From an uncultured Muribaculaceae bacterium (lineage in GTDB: Bacteria > Bacteroidota > Bacteroidia > Bacteroidales > Muribaculaceae), in the NCBI GenBank assembly GCA_947174275.1, contig CAMWIJ010000007.1:1-64000 (forward strand): 64,000 nt of DNA. The letters are read 5' to 3'. The position numbers and the translations under genes are program-made. The notes under the pieces were generated by a model, which was not told the origin of the DNA, made no database searches, and saw only the letters and a list, made by a program, of their open reading frames with translations. The number at the start of each line of letters is the position of its first letter. Position 1 is the stretch's first letter. This document shows positions 36,339 to 45,151 of the stretch, piece after piece.

Positions 36339-38060
36339 ATGTTTAAAAACCAACCAAAAGGATTGTATGTGCTTGCGCTTGCCAACACGGGCGAGCGTTT
36401 CGGCTACTACACTATGCTTGCGATATTGCTGCTGTTCCTGCAGGCTAAATTCGCGCTCCCGACCGCAACGGCGGGTACTATCTATTCGGTGTTTCTCGCT
36501 CTTGTCTATTTCATGCCGATGATCGGCGGTATAATCGCCGACAAATGGAATTTCCAGAAAACGGTTACGCTGGGTATAATTGTCATGTTCCTCGGATATT
36601 TCGTCATGGCTATACCGATGACGAAAGGGGAGGGGTCGGCATTCTCGTCGCCCGCATTCTATGTCATGATACTCGCGTTGTTGCTGATATCATGCGGAAC
36701 GGGTCTTTTCAAGGGTAACCTCCAGGTTATGGTGGGCGACCTTTACAACAACCCCAAGTATGAGTCGAAGCGTGATGTCGCTTTCTCGCTTTTCTACATG
36801 GCGATAAATATAGGCGCCATGTTCGCACCGTCAGTGACCGAGGCGCTTTGCTCGATGGCATTGAGCGCCAATGACCTGACCTACAATGCGGAAATTCCGG
36901 GAATATGCAACCAGCTCATAGCCGGTGATGCTGTCAAGCCCGAGAATATGGCTATTCTGACCTCATTCTCCGGTCTCGCAGAGGGCTCTCAGCAGCTTCT
37001 CGAGTGGTGCAAGACCTACGTAAGCTCTATTTCCACAGGTTATTCCTACGCTTTTGCCGTTGCATGTTTCTCGATGGTGATATCATTCCTGATCTACAAG
37101 CTCGGTCGCAAGACTTATCAGGGCACATCCGACTCAAAGGCGAAGAAAGGTCAGAATGTGGCGTCAAACGAGCCCGAGCTCACCAAAGAGCAGACAAAAT
37201 CGCGTATTGTGGCGCTTCTGCTTGTGTTTACCGTGGTTATTTTCTTCTGGATGGTATTCCATCAGAACGGACTGACGCTTACCAAATTCGCGCAGGAATT
37301 CACATCGCCCGAGGCCGGCGGCTTTACCCGCATCGGCTTTAACGTATGGGCATTGGCGCTGATTGTGGTGGTTGTGTATTCGGTGTTCAATCTTTTCCAG
37401 AGCAAATCGTCGAAAGCGCGCGGCATATCAGCAGTGCTGCTTGTGGCTTCACTTGTCGGCATCTATCTGATTTACTCAAATACCCCCAATCCTGTGTCAG
37501 GCATCCAGCCGCAGATCTATCAGCAGTTCAACCCGTTCTATGTTGTGGCTCTGACACCGTTCTCGGTAGCCATATTCTCATGGCTCGCCAAGAAGAAGAA
37601 AGAGCCGTCGGCACCTCGCAAAATCGGCTACGGCATGCTTGTGGCCGGTGTAGGCTTCGCAATCATGGCTATCGGATCTATCGGTCTTGGCGCGGTTGCA
37701 CAGAGCCAGAGTGTCACTCCCAATCTTCTTATCAGCACATATCTGGTGCTTACGTTTGCCGAGCTTCTGCTTTCGCCGATGGGCATCTCGTTTGTGTCGA
37801 AAGTGGCACCTCCCAAGTATAAGGGCATGATGATGGGCTGCTGGTTTGGCGCTACAGCCATCGGTAACCTTCTCACGGCTATTCCTGCGCTTCTCTGGGG
37901 CAAGCTCGATGTCGCGGTGATATGGATTATACTCGTTGTGCTTTGCGTGCTCTCAGCGCTGTTTATTTTCTCTATGATGAAGAAACTCGAGGCTGCTACA
38001 TCCGATACCCCCGCACCCGTAAAAGACCAGCTCGAAACTGTAGAAGACGACGCCATCTGA
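36339..38060 (+). CDS. POT-family peptide transporter
   Basis: A 573-residue inner-membrane MFS protein of the proton-dependent oligopeptide transporter family, importing di- and tripeptides. About fourteen hydrophobic segments are visible. The first helix reads ALANTGERFGYYTM: the family symport motif ExxERFxYY is present except that the first Glu is Asn (N16, with E19 and R20 kept). The second family block GLFKGNLQVMVGDLY (about 124-138) is intact, and MAINIGAMFAPSV and YLVLTFAELLLSPMG follow. A cytoplasmic acidic tail ends the protein. Single gene followed by a strong terminator. Confidence 0.9.
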   Translation: MFKNQPKGLYVLALANTGERFGYYTMLAILLLFLQAKFALPTATAGTIYSVFLALVYFMPMIGGIIADKWNFQKTVTLGIIVMFLGYFVMAIPMTKGEGSAFSSPAFYVMILALLLISCGTGLFKGNLQVMVGDLYNNPKYESKRDVAFSLFYMAINIGAMFAPSVTEALCSMALSANDLTYNAEIPGICNQLIAGDAVKPENMAILTSFSGLAEGSQQLLEWCKTYVSSISTGYSYAFAVACFSMVISFLIYKLGRKTYQGTSDSKAKKGQNVASNEPELTKEQTKSRIVALLLVFTVVIFFWMVFHQNGLTLTKFAQEFTSPEAGGFTRIGFNVWALALIVVVVYSVFNLFQSKSSKARGISAVLLVASLVGIYLIYSNTPNPVSGIQPQIYQQFNPFYVVALTPFSVAIFSWLAKKKKEPSAPRKIGYGMLVAGVGFAIMAIGSIGLGAVAQSQSVTPNLLISTYLVLTFAELLLSPMGISFVSKVAPPKYKGMMMGCWFGATAIGNLLTAIPALLWGKLDVAVIWIILVVLCVLSALFIFSMMKKLEAATSDTPAPVKDQLETVEDDAI

Positions 38061-38095
38061 CAATTGACTGACAGTCATAACTGACTTTGACAATA

Positions 38096-38132
38096 AACCC
38101 CGCCTGCATTGATTTCGGATGCAGGCGGGGTT
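38096..38132 (+). terminator. Terminator after the peptide transporter
   Basis: AACCCCGCCTGCAT pairs perfectly with ATGCAGGCGGGGTT around a 9-nt loop, 36 bp after the stop; GTATATTC follows. Confidence 0.8.
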
Positions 38133-38209
38133 GTATATTCTGTAGCTGTCAGCCGGGAGAGATGTCACTGTTACCAAATTAGGATAAAAGCTAAATAATA
38201 ATCTAAAAT

Positions 38210-38293
38210 GACTTTTTAGGGTCGTTTCAGGGTGAAAAATGTGTCAAAAATGGCATTTTAACATTTTAAATTGACTTTTCCGGGTAGTTTCAG
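38210..38293. repeat. Imperfect 21-bp direct repeat
   Basis: Two 21-bp copies at 38210-38230 and 38273-38293, sharing GACTTTT, GGGT and GTTTCAG and matching at 18 of 21 positions, start to start 63 bp. They lie in an otherwise empty AT-rich gap (38133-38387). Purpose unknown. Confidence 0.4.
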
Positions 38294-38387
38294 CCATTTT
38301 TTTGATTTTCCTTGATCGGTATACTTTATGAATATAAACAACAATATTGGGAGTTGGTGCTGCGGGGGTATTATTTGCGGGGTATAG

Positions 38388-38423
38388 CAGGAGGGTGTAT
38401 CAAAATTTTGATACACCCTCCTG
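38388..38423. repeat. 36-bp perfect palindrome
   Basis: CAGGAGGGTGTATCAAAA followed directly by its exact reverse complement, with no spacer. It lies 54 bp after the BI-1 gene stop on the minus strand. It may terminate that gene, though no T-run follows on the minus side, or bind a dimeric protein. Confidence 0.7.
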
Positions 38424-38477
38424 TATATATGAGTGTTTTACTTTATAGTGCAACACTCTTCTGATATAATTGTGAGA

Positions 38478-39176
38478 TCAGTTTCTGTCGCCGAAGAAGC
38501 GGAGCAGGTAGAGGAAGAGGTTGATGAAGTCGAGGTAGAGCGAGAGGGCACCGATTGTGGCGAGTTTGCCGAGGCTGTCGTCGGGAGCAGCTGATGCCAT
38601 CTGCTTGATTTTCTGGGTGTCCCATGCTGTCAGACCGAGGAATATCAGTACGCCGGCGAATGATATGATCCAGCCGAGAATGTCGCTGTCAGCGAAGTAG
38701 TTAACCACAGAGGCTATAATGAGGCCGATGAGCGCGAAGAAAAGGAAAGTGCCGATTTTCGTGAGGTCACGGTTGGTGAAGTAGCCGTAGACACTCATGG
38801 CGCCGAATGTGCCGGCCGTGATGAAGAATGTCTTGGTTATCGATCCGGGAGAATAGACGAAAAATATTATCGACAGCGTGAAGCCGTTGACGATGGCAAA
38901 CAGGAAGAAGAGAAGTGTGGCTGTCGATGAGCTAATTTTGTTGATGGCTGCTGTAATGGCTATTACGAGGCCGATTTCGACAATCGCGAGAATCCAGTAT
39001 ATCGATTTTGATGTCAGAAGCTGGTAGGCGATTGAGGGGCTGGATACCCACAGGGCTGTGAGCGCGGTCACCAGAAGCGCCAGGAACATTTTGAAGTAGA
39101 CACGTTTCATCACTTGTGATACCCTGACGTCAAGCGCACCGGTATACTGTGTGTCGGAATAGTTGGAGAAATTCAT
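38478..39176 (-). CDS. Bax inhibitor-1 / YccA family membrane protein
   Basis: A 232-residue integral membrane protein with seven hydrophobic segments; the TMBIM/BI-1 family includes bacterial pH-sensitive calcium-leak channels and the FtsH-interacting YccA. The polar N-terminus ends VSQVMKRVYFKMFLALLVTA, the middle holds TATLLFFLFAIVNGFTLSII, and the C-terminal LTAWDTQKIKQMA (about 182-194) is the conserved end signature, followed by SLYLDFINLFLYLLRFFG with its Asp in the last helix. Single gene. Confidence 0.9.
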   Translation of the reverse strand: MNFSNYSDTQYTGALDVRVSQVMKRVYFKMFLALLVTALTALWVSSPSIAYQLLTSKSIYWILAIVEIGLVIAITAAINKISSSTATLLFFLFAIVNGFTLSIIFFVYSPGSITKTFFITAGTFGAMSVYGYFTNRDLTKIGTFLFFALIGLIIASVVNYFADSDILGWIISFAGVLIFLGLTAWDTQKIKQMASAAPDDSLGKLATIGALSLYLDFINLFLYLLRFFGDRN

Positions 39177-39286
39177 ATCTGATAAATTATTATAGATTAA
39201 TCTTTTATTATTTAATTCTGCAGGCGGCTGTGTAATAATTTGCCGCCTGTAGATTAGACTATATGTCAGGCCGATGGTTTAACCTC

Positions 39287-41074
39287 TTACATGCGTTCGG
39301 GCACCTTTATGCCGAGAAGAGACATTCCGGAAGCGATTACGCGTGCCGACATTTCGCTCAGGGCGAGACGCAGGGCGCGCACTCCGGCGTTTTCCTCGCG
39401 CATGATGGGGCAGTCGTGGTAGAACTGATTGTACTGTTTTACAAGTTCGTAGACGTAGTTGGCAATCACCGAGGGAGAGAATTTCTTGCCGGCATCGGCT
39501 ACGGTGGCGGGGAAGTCGGCAAGGGTCTGGATGAGAGCTATTTCCTTGTCGTTGGGTGTCACGCCGGTGTAGTCGAAGTCGGTGATGCCCTGTTCGGCGG
39601 CTTTGCGGAGCACCGAGCGGATGCGGGCGTAGGTGTACTGTATGAACGGACCTGTGTTGCCGTTGAAGTCGATTGACTCTTTTGGATTGAAAGTCATGTT
39701 CTTGCGCGGGTCGACTTTGAGGAGGAAGTATTTAAGTGCGCCCAGTCCCACTGTCTCGGCTATATCTTCGGCCTCGGCTTCGGTGAGTCCGTCGAGTTTG
39801 CCGAGTTCGCGTGACACTTCGCGGGCGGTGCCTACCATTTCGTCCATAAGGTCGTCGGCGTCAACGACAGTGCCTTCGCGGCTCTTCATCTTGCCTTCGG
39901 GGAGCTCGACCATGCCGTAGGAGAAATGCACGAGGTCTTTGCCCCATTTGAAGCCGAGCTTGTCGAGCAGGAGCGACAGCACCTGGAAGTGATAGTTTTG
40001 CTCGTTGCCTACGACATATACCATCTTGTCGATGGGATAGTCGTCGTAACGCAGTTTGGCGGTTCCGATATCCTGTGTCATGTAGACCGAAGTGCCGTCG
40101 GCGCGCAGAAGCAGTTTGTGGTCGAGTCCGTCGGCAGTAAGGTCGGCCCATACGGAGCCGTCGTCCTTGCGGTACATGATGCCTTTTTCAAGCCCTTCGA
40201 GCACTTTTTCCTTTCCTTCGAGGTAGGTGCTGCTCTCGTAGTAGATTTTATCGAAATCTACGCCCATGCGTTTGTAGGTCTCGTCAAAACCGGCGTAAAC
40301 CCAAGAGTTCATCATTTCCCAAAGTGCGCGTATCTCGGGGTCTTTCTGTTCCCAGCGCACGAGCATCTCACGGGCTTCGTTCATGAGAGGAGAGGCCGCT
40401 TTGGCTTCATCCTCGGTCATGCCTTTGTCCATGAGAGCATTGACTTCGGCCTTGAAATGCTTGTCGAAAAGCACGTAGAAGTCGCCGATGAGGTGGTCGC
40501 CTTTCTTGCCTGCCGATTCGGGAGTTGCGCCCTCGCCCCATTTTTTCCATGCGAGCATCGATTTGCAGATGTGTATGCCGCGGTCGTTGACGATGTTGGT
40601 CTTTACGACTCTGTTGCCGCAAGCTTTGAGTATCTCCGAGAGGCTGTAGCCAAGGAGGTTGTTGCGCACGTGGCCAAGATGGAGGGGTTTGTTGGTGTTG
40701 GGCGAGGAGTATTCGACCATATATAGGGGAGAGTCAGCAGTGGCTTCAGTGAAGCCGTAGTGAGGCGTTTCCTCGATGTGGCGGAGTACGGAGCACCAGA
40801 AGCCGGGCTCGATGACGATGTTGAGGAAGCCGTTGATTACATTGTAGCGGCTCACTGCGGGCTCGTTTTCAACCAGCCAGTCACCAATCTCCTTGCCGAC
40901 CACGGCGGGAGCCTTGCGGGCTGTCTTTACCCACGGAAATACGATTACGGTGAGATTGCCTTCAAACTCTTTCTTTGTGGTTTCGGGCACGATACCGGCT
41001 GCGTCGACATCAATGTTGTAGAGCTCTTTGAGAGCGTGCGCCACAGCCTGCGCTATAATCCTATCTATTGACAT
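39287..41074 (-). CDS. argS: Arginyl-tRNA synthetase
   Basis: A 595-residue class I synthetase charging tRNA-Arg. The N-terminal Add1 domain (about 1-110) is followed by VEYSSPNTNKPLHLGHVRNN with HLGH as the HIGH motif (about 125-140), then FSYGMVELPEGKMKSREGTV, where the KMKS motif is clear (about 395-410). The C-terminal helical anticodon domain contains GNTGPFIQYTYARIRSVLRK and ends GIKVPERM. The length is normal. Single minus-strand gene, 110 bp from BI-1. Confidence 0.97.
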   Translation of the reverse strand: MSIDRIIAQAVAHALKELYNIDVDAAGIVPETTKKEFEGNLTVIVFPWVKTARKAPAVVGKEIGDWLVENEPAVSRYNVINGFLNIVIEPGFWCSVLRHIEETPHYGFTEATADSPLYMVEYSSPNTNKPLHLGHVRNNLLGYSLSEILKACGNRVVKTNIVNDRGIHICKSMLAWKKWGEGATPESAGKKGDHLIGDFYVLFDKHFKAEVNALMDKGMTEDEAKAASPLMNEAREMLVRWEQKDPEIRALWEMMNSWVYAGFDETYKRMGVDFDKIYYESSTYLEGKEKVLEGLEKGIMYRKDDGSVWADLTADGLDHKLLLRADGTSVYMTQDIGTAKLRYDDYPIDKMVYVVGNEQNYHFQVLSLLLDKLGFKWGKDLVHFSYGMVELPEGKMKSREGTVVDADDLMDEMVGTAREVSRELGKLDGLTEAEAEDIAETVGLGALKYFLLKVDPRKNMTFNPKESIDFNGNTGPFIQYTYARIRSVLRKAAEQGITDFDYTGVTPNDKEIALIQTLADFPATVADAGKKFSPSVIANYVYELVKQYNQFYHDCPIMREENAGVRALRLALSEMSARVIASGMSLLGIKVPERM

Positions 41075-41246
41075 TTTCTGTTTTGTATTTTGATAATTAA
41101 CAGTTTAAAGTTGTGTTATAATAACTATTCATCATCATTATGACAACACACCCGGTGAAATTGGACAGAAAAATAATCCGCAGGTCATATTGTCAAAATA
41201 AATTTGAGCAGTCACTTTATTTTTATCAGTAAATTATTGTAAAGCA

Positions 41247-41254
41247 CAAAGATA
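41247..41254 (-). promoter_or_regulatory. Possible promoter -7 element for argS
   Basis: Minus-strand TATCTTTG followed by TGC. It implies a leader of about 160 nt. The rest of the argS upstream gap (41075-41400) is AT-rich; two copies of GCATATTTG at about 41320-41340 are noted without known role. Confidence 0.4.
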
Positions 41255-41406
41255 CAAAAAATAAACAATATGCACTGCAACACCGCCATATTTTAATTAT
41301 CTGTTTACTTATCCCGCCGGCATATTTGTCAGCATATTTGACCGTAAATCATAAAAATCACTCGCTGATAATATGAAAATAATTTCTACGACTGTAACTT
41401 TTTTGT

Positions 41407-41415
41407 TATTTTTGC
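41407..41415 (+). promoter_or_regulatory. Promoter -7 element for the small secreted protein
   Basis: TATTTTTGC, matching TAnnTTTGC, about 80 bp before the ATG at 41494. Confidence 0.45.
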
Positions 41416-41493
41416 GTCTAATAATCAACAGTATGTTATTAGAGAGCGGAAAATTAGTTTTGTAAATCACATAAAGTAGAATTTTTTAAGATT

Positions 41494-41901
41494 ATGAAGA
41501 AGATTTTAATGCTTATGATTGTGGCGCTGGCTACAATCTCAGTCAAGGCTATCAATGTAGACGAGGCTTACACCAAGCTCGCTGAAATTCCAGGCGCCGC
41601 TTTGTCGGATGTTCCCGAATATGACTGCACTAAAGAGGGTATGGACTGGGGTAAGGTAGTGATGTTTATCGGAGCTTCACCCGCAACTATAGCCGAGGTT
41701 GAGAAGGTTCTTGCAGAAATCACCGACCCCGTCGTGGTTGATGAGAAGGCTCAAGGCAACAACCACGTTGTCGGTTATGCCGCCAAGCAGGCCGATGGCC
41801 GCACTCGCGCTCTGGTTAGTGTCAATATGCCCGGCGCAGGTCTTGTAGTGGTATATGCCCAGGGTGGCGACGATGTTGTCTCAGGCATGAATATCAACTG
41901 A
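41494..41901 (+). CDS. Small exported protein of unknown function
   Basis: A 135-residue protein with signal peptide (residues 1-19, MKKILMLMIVALATISVKA). The mature part is compact, about 115 residues, with GMDWGKVVMFIGASPATIAE and RALVSVNMPGAGLVVVYAQG. It is probably periplasmic: no lipobox, no membrane segment afterwards. It resembles small conserved Bacteroidales proteins of uncharacterised type (possibly DUF6108; uncertain). Codon usage suggests good expression. Monocistronic, with its own promoter and an unusually long terminator. Confidence 0.7.
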   Translation: MKKILMLMIVALATISVKAINVDEAYTKLAEIPGAALSDVPEYDCTKEGMDWGKVVMFIGASPATIAEVEKVLAEITDPVVVDEKAQGNNHVVGYAAKQADGRTRALVSVNMPGAGLVVVYAQGGDDVVSGMNIN

Positions 41902-41908
41902 TAAGACA

Positions 41909-41974
41909 GATAGTAAAAAACAAAAGAGTCATCATTTCCGAGCGGAAATGATGACTCTTTTGTTTTTTACTATC
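41909..41974. terminator. Bidirectional terminator with 32-bp perfect arms
   Basis: Arms 41909-41940 and 41943-41974 are exact inverted copies around a 2-base centre. Each arm has an A/T tract (TAAAAAACAAAAGAG and mirror) flanking a GC-containing stem, so it works from both sides. It separates the small secreted gene (stop 7 bp before) from the convergent panB (stop 4 bp after). Confidence 0.9.
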
Positions 41975-41978
41975 TAAA

Positions 41979-42800
41979 TCAGTATTGTTCGTTTGCATTG
42001 GGGAAGTCGCCCTCTTTGACGTCGTTGATATAGCCTTTGACAGCCGAGTCAATGACGGTGGCGAGGTCGGCGTAGCGGCGCAGGAATTTAGGAGAGAATC
42101 CTTTGTTGATGCCGAGCATGTCGTGCATTACGAGCACCTGTCCGTCGCAGCCGTTGCCTGCTCCGATGCCTATTGTGGGTATTGTGAGTTCGGCAGAGAC
42201 TTTTGCGGCGAGTGTTGCGGGAATTTTCTCGAGCACGATGGCGAAGCAGCCGATTTCCTCAAGCATCTTTGCGTCGCTGATAAGTCGTTGGGCTTCAGCT
42301 TCCTCTTTTGCGCGCACTGCGTATGTGCCGAATTTGTTGATTGACTGCGGAGTCAGGCCGAGGTGTCCCATGACGGGAATGCCGGCGCAGAGTATGCGCT
42401 CGATAGATTCGCGTATTTCCGCTCCGCCCTCCATCTTCACGGCTTCGGCATGTGATTCTTTCATGATGCGGATTGCAGAGGCGAGAGCTTCCTTTGAGTT
42501 GCCCTGATATGTGCCGAACGGGAGGTCAACGACCACAAGCGCGCGGTTTACACCCTTGACTACGCTTTTCGCATGATATATCATCTGGTCGAGGGTCATC
42601 GGGAGCGTTGTTACGTTGCCCGCCATTACGTTTGAAGCAGAGTCGCCGACGAGTATCACGTCCATTCCGGCTTCGTCGATGAGACGCGCCATGGAGTAGT
42701 CGTAGGCTGTGAGCATTGCTATCTTTTCGTTGCGGTGCTTCATTTCGGTAAGCCGCAGTGTGGTGACTTTACGCTGGTTGTCAGTAGTGTTTGTTGACAT
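41979..42800 (-). CDS. panB: 3-methyl-2-oxobutanoate hydroxymethyltransferase
   Basis: A 273-residue cytoplasmic enzyme that adds a hydroxymethyl group from methylenetetrahydrofolate to 2-oxoisovalerate, the first step of pantothenate synthesis. Family motifs: [20 protein letters not shown] (about 27-46), [13 protein letters not shown] (about 49-61), [30 protein letters not shown] and [20 protein letters not shown] (about 208-227). The length is normal. panC and panD are not in the window. Single minus-strand gene divergent from upp. Confidence 0.96.
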   Translation of the reverse strand: MSTNTTDNQRKVTTLRLTEMKHRNEKIAMLTAYDYSMARLIDEAGMDVILVGDSASNVMAGNVTTLPMTLDQMIYHAKSVVKGVNRALVVVDLPFGTYQGNSKEALASAIRIMKESHAEAVKMEGGAEIRESIERILCAGIPVMGHLGLTPQSINKFGTYAVRAKEEAEAQRLISDAKMLEEIGCFAIVLEKIPATLAAKVSAELTIPTIGIGAGNGCDGQVLVMHDMLGINKGFSPKFLRRYADLATVIDSAVKGYINDVKEGDFPNANEQY

Positions 42801-42858
42801 GATAATGTTTAATTTGACGGTTTATTGTAAAACGTGAATAAAACCTGTATATCGGGCA

Positions 42859-42866
42859 CAAAGGTA
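42859..42866 (-). promoter_or_regulatory. Promoter -7 element for panB
   Basis: Minus-strand TACCTTTG followed by TGC, about 60 bp upstream of the panB start; back to back with the upp promoter. Confidence 0.5.
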
Positions 42867-42940
42867 ATGCTTTTTAACAGATGAAAATTAAAAATCTGAA
42901 AAAATATGCGCGTAATCTACGATTACAGAGATAAAACCGC

Positions 42941-42949
42941 TATCTTTGG
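42941..42949 (+). promoter_or_regulatory. Promoter -7 element for upp
   Basis: TATCTTTGG, close to TAnnTTTGC, 32 bp before the upp start. -33 box unclear. Confidence 0.45.
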
Positions 42950-42980
42950 GGGAAACAACCCTTAAAACTGATTTACTCGT

Positions 42981-43634
42981 ATGAAAATAATAAATTTTGA
43001 CAAAGGAAATTCACTTATCAGCCAGTATATGTCGGAACTCCGCGATGTCACGATACAGAATGACCGTCTCCGCTTCCGTCGCAATCTGGAGCGTATAGGT
43101 CAGATCATGGCGTTTGAGATCTCGCGTACGCTGGAATACAGGGAGGTGGATGTCACCACTCCTCTTGGTGTGTCGAAGTGTCACCGCATAGACGACCCGG
43201 TGGTGCTTGCCACTATTTTTCGTGCGGGAGTGCCTTTCCATCAGGGATTTCTGGAATATTTCGACTATGCGGAGAATGCTTTCGTATCGGCCTACCGCAA
43301 ATATAAGGAGAAGGAAAATTTCGACATCTGCATCGAGTATCTCGCTTCGCCCAATCTTGAGGACAAGATTGTGGTGATAGCCGACCCGATGCTCGCCACC
43401 GGAGCTTCCATGGAATTGAGCTACAGGGCGTTGCTTACGAAAGGCAATCCGCGTCACATACATGTGGCTTCTGTCATAGCCTCGCAACGCGCAATCGACT
43501 ATATCGCCGAAACTTTCCCAAAGGAAAAGACCACAATATGGGTGGGCGCTGTCGACGAGCATATCAATGACCATTCCTATATAGTGCCGGGCCTCGGTGA
43601 TGCCGGCGACCTTGCCTACGGGGTGAAGGAATAA
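42981..43634 (+). CDS. upp: Uracil phosphoribosyltransferase
   Basis: A 217-residue pyrimidine-salvage enzyme making UMP from uracil and PRPP. The PRPP-binding loop VVIADPMLATGASMELSYRA (about 132-151) is clear, with IFRAGVPFHQGFLEYF (about 78-93) and the C-terminal uracil-binding YIVPGLGDAGDLAYG. The N-terminus ISQYMSELRDVTIQNDRLRF fits the family. Single gene, convergent with xerD (48 bp between stops). Confidence 0.95.
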   Translation: MKIINFDKGNSLISQYMSELRDVTIQNDRLRFRRNLERIGQIMAFEISRTLEYREVDVTTPLGVSKCHRIDDPVVLATIFRAGVPFHQGFLEYFDYAENAFVSAYRKYKEKENFDICIEYLASPNLEDKIVVIADPMLATGASMELSYRALLTKGNPRHIHVASVIASQRAIDYIAETFPKEKTTIWVGAVDEHINDHSYIVPGLGDAGDLAYGVKE

Positions 43635-43682
43635 TCTGGATTTTCCCGAGTTCTGCAGCACCCGCATTCTGTTTGAATTTTT

Positions 43683-44594
43683 TCAGCGGGCGTTGCGGGG
43701 ATGGTGCTGCAGGATTTCGTTGCGCAAGAATGTGCGGTCGATGTGCAGATAGACTTCTGTTGTGGATATTGATTCGTGGCCGAGCATCTGCTGTATGGCG
43801 CGCAGATTGGCGCCTCCTTCAAGCAGGTGTGTGGCAAAGGAGTGGCGCATGGTGTGCGGCGATATTTCCTTGTTTACGCCGGCAGCTTCTGCCAGTCCGC
43901 TTACTATGTAATATACCATCATGCGGGTCAGACGCCGTCCGCGTCGGCTGACGAAAAGTATGTTGTCCTCGCCCGGTTTGATTGTGACGTCGCCGCGCAT
44001 CTCCATATAGTCTTTTATGGCGTCAAGTGTGGTCTGTGCCATGGGCACAAGCCGCTCCTTGTCGCCTTTGCCATGAACTATGATATATTGTTCGGCGGCA
44101 TATATGCGTGAAATCTCGAGATTTACAAGTTCTGACACGCGCAGTCCGCAGCCATAGAGAGTCTCCATTATTGCCCGGTTGCGCACGCCTTCGAATTTCG
44201 TCATGTCGATGGCATCGATCATGGCGTCGATTTCCTCTATCGATAGCACTTCGGGTAGTTTGCGTCCCACGCGTGGCCCTTCGAGAAGCTGTGTAGGGTC
44301 GGCATCGATATAATCTTCATGGATGAGCCAGTGGAAAAATGACTTTATGCCCGATATTATGCGTGCGAGGGTGCGTACGGCAATGCCGAGGTCATAACAA
44401 GCGGCGGCAAACTGCTGAAGGTCGGTCAATACGATACGGTCGACAGTCAGGCCTTCACTGCCGCAGTATATGAGCAGTTTCCTGACATCCTCGCGGTAGG
44501 CTTCAATGGTGTTGGCTGACATGCCGCGTTCGAGCGACAGATGCATGGTGTATCTGTCGAGCAGAATATCTCCGGATGGTAGTATGCGGCCCAA
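43683..44594 (-). CDS. xerD: Site-specific tyrosine recombinase XerD/XerC
   Basis: A 303-residue tyrosine recombinase of the Xer type that resolves chromosome dimers at dif. The catalytic set is complete: Arg in YGCGLRVSELVNLE (about 148), Lys in HGKGDKERLVP, His-x-x-Arg in SPHTMRHSFATHLLEGGANL, His in MLGHESISTTEVYLHID and the nucleophile Tyr in that last block. The N-terminal SAM-like domain is present (SANTIEAYREDVRKLLIY). The start is TTG at 44594; the ATG at 44546 would cut the first helix. It is the last gene of a three-gene operon. XerC versus XerD cannot be settled here. Confidence 0.88.
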   Translation of the reverse strand: MGRILPSGDILLDRYTMHLSLERGMSANTIEAYREDVRKLLIYCGSEGLTVDRIVLTDLQQFAAACYDLGIAVRTLARIISGIKSFFHWLIHEDYIDADPTQLLEGPRVGRKLPEVLSIEEIDAMIDAIDMTKFEGVRNRAIMETLYGCGLRVSELVNLEISRIYAAEQYIIVHGKGDKERLVPMAQTTLDAIKDYMEMRGDVTIKPGEDNILFVSRRGRRLTRMMVYYIVSGLAEAAGVNKEISPHTMRHSFATHLLEGGANLRAIQQMLGHESISTTEVYLHIDRTFLRNEILQHHPRNAR

Positions 44595-44614
44595 TTGGGT
44601 TAATTTGTTGGTTG

Positions 44615-45151
44615 TTACTTGAATGCGATTTTAAACGACTGACGGGGGAGATGGCTGAAGCGGCATATTATGCCGGTGCGGCGGTCGGAGAAATCCATGC
44701 CGCGGGAGCAGCCTGACGTGAGCCGTTTCCATAGGTCTTTTGCCGGTGCACGGTCGATATTGCGTATGATATACACCGGAGCACCGTTATCGTGCGTGGG
44801 GGCGGCCTCCGGTGTGCGTACTATTGCCATGTCCGGTGTGATTGTGCTGTTGCCCGATATTATTTCGGCGTCAGGGGCTGTGAGGCCGACTATTTTTGTC
44901 AGTATCTCGTCGCCTGCGGGATATATGGCAATTTTTCCGGGACGGAAGTGGCTTATGCAACGGCATATAAGCGCCATGTCGCCGAAGCCGTCGCCGGTTG
45001 CAGCGGCTCGGAGTTCTTCGTCAATGCCGCCGCAGCCTCTTCTTGCAAGCACCTCTGTCACAAATGAGAAGGCAAAGGGGGAGTGTATGCCGAAGCCCTT
45101 TGCCCGCCAGCGTCGACGGGGCCATGTCATGGTTCGTCGCAGCGATATCAT
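44615..45151 (-). CDS. Unknown protein between yfhO and xerD
   Basis: A 178-residue protein. The start is ATG at 45151, overlapping the yfhO stop by 4 bp; the longer frame upstream is antisense-like noise inside yfhO. It opens with a basic stretch (RRTMTWPRRRWRAKGFGIHS) and the block GIHSPFAFSFVTEVL, seen in Bacteroidetes proteins annotated as class I SAM methyltransferase-like, but no SAM-binding glycine motif is visible. It looks like a small alpha/beta protein (GKIAIYPAGDEILTKIVGLT). Role unknown. Confidence 0.65.
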   Translation of the reverse strand: MISLRRTMTWPRRRWRAKGFGIHSPFAFSFVTEVLARRGCGGIDEELRAAATGDGFGDMALICRCISHFRPGKIAIYPAGDEILTKIVGLTAPDAEIISGNSTITPDMAIVRTPEAAPTHDNGAPVYIIRNIDRAPAKDLWKRLTSGCSRGMDFSDRRTGIICRFSHLPRQSFKIAFK

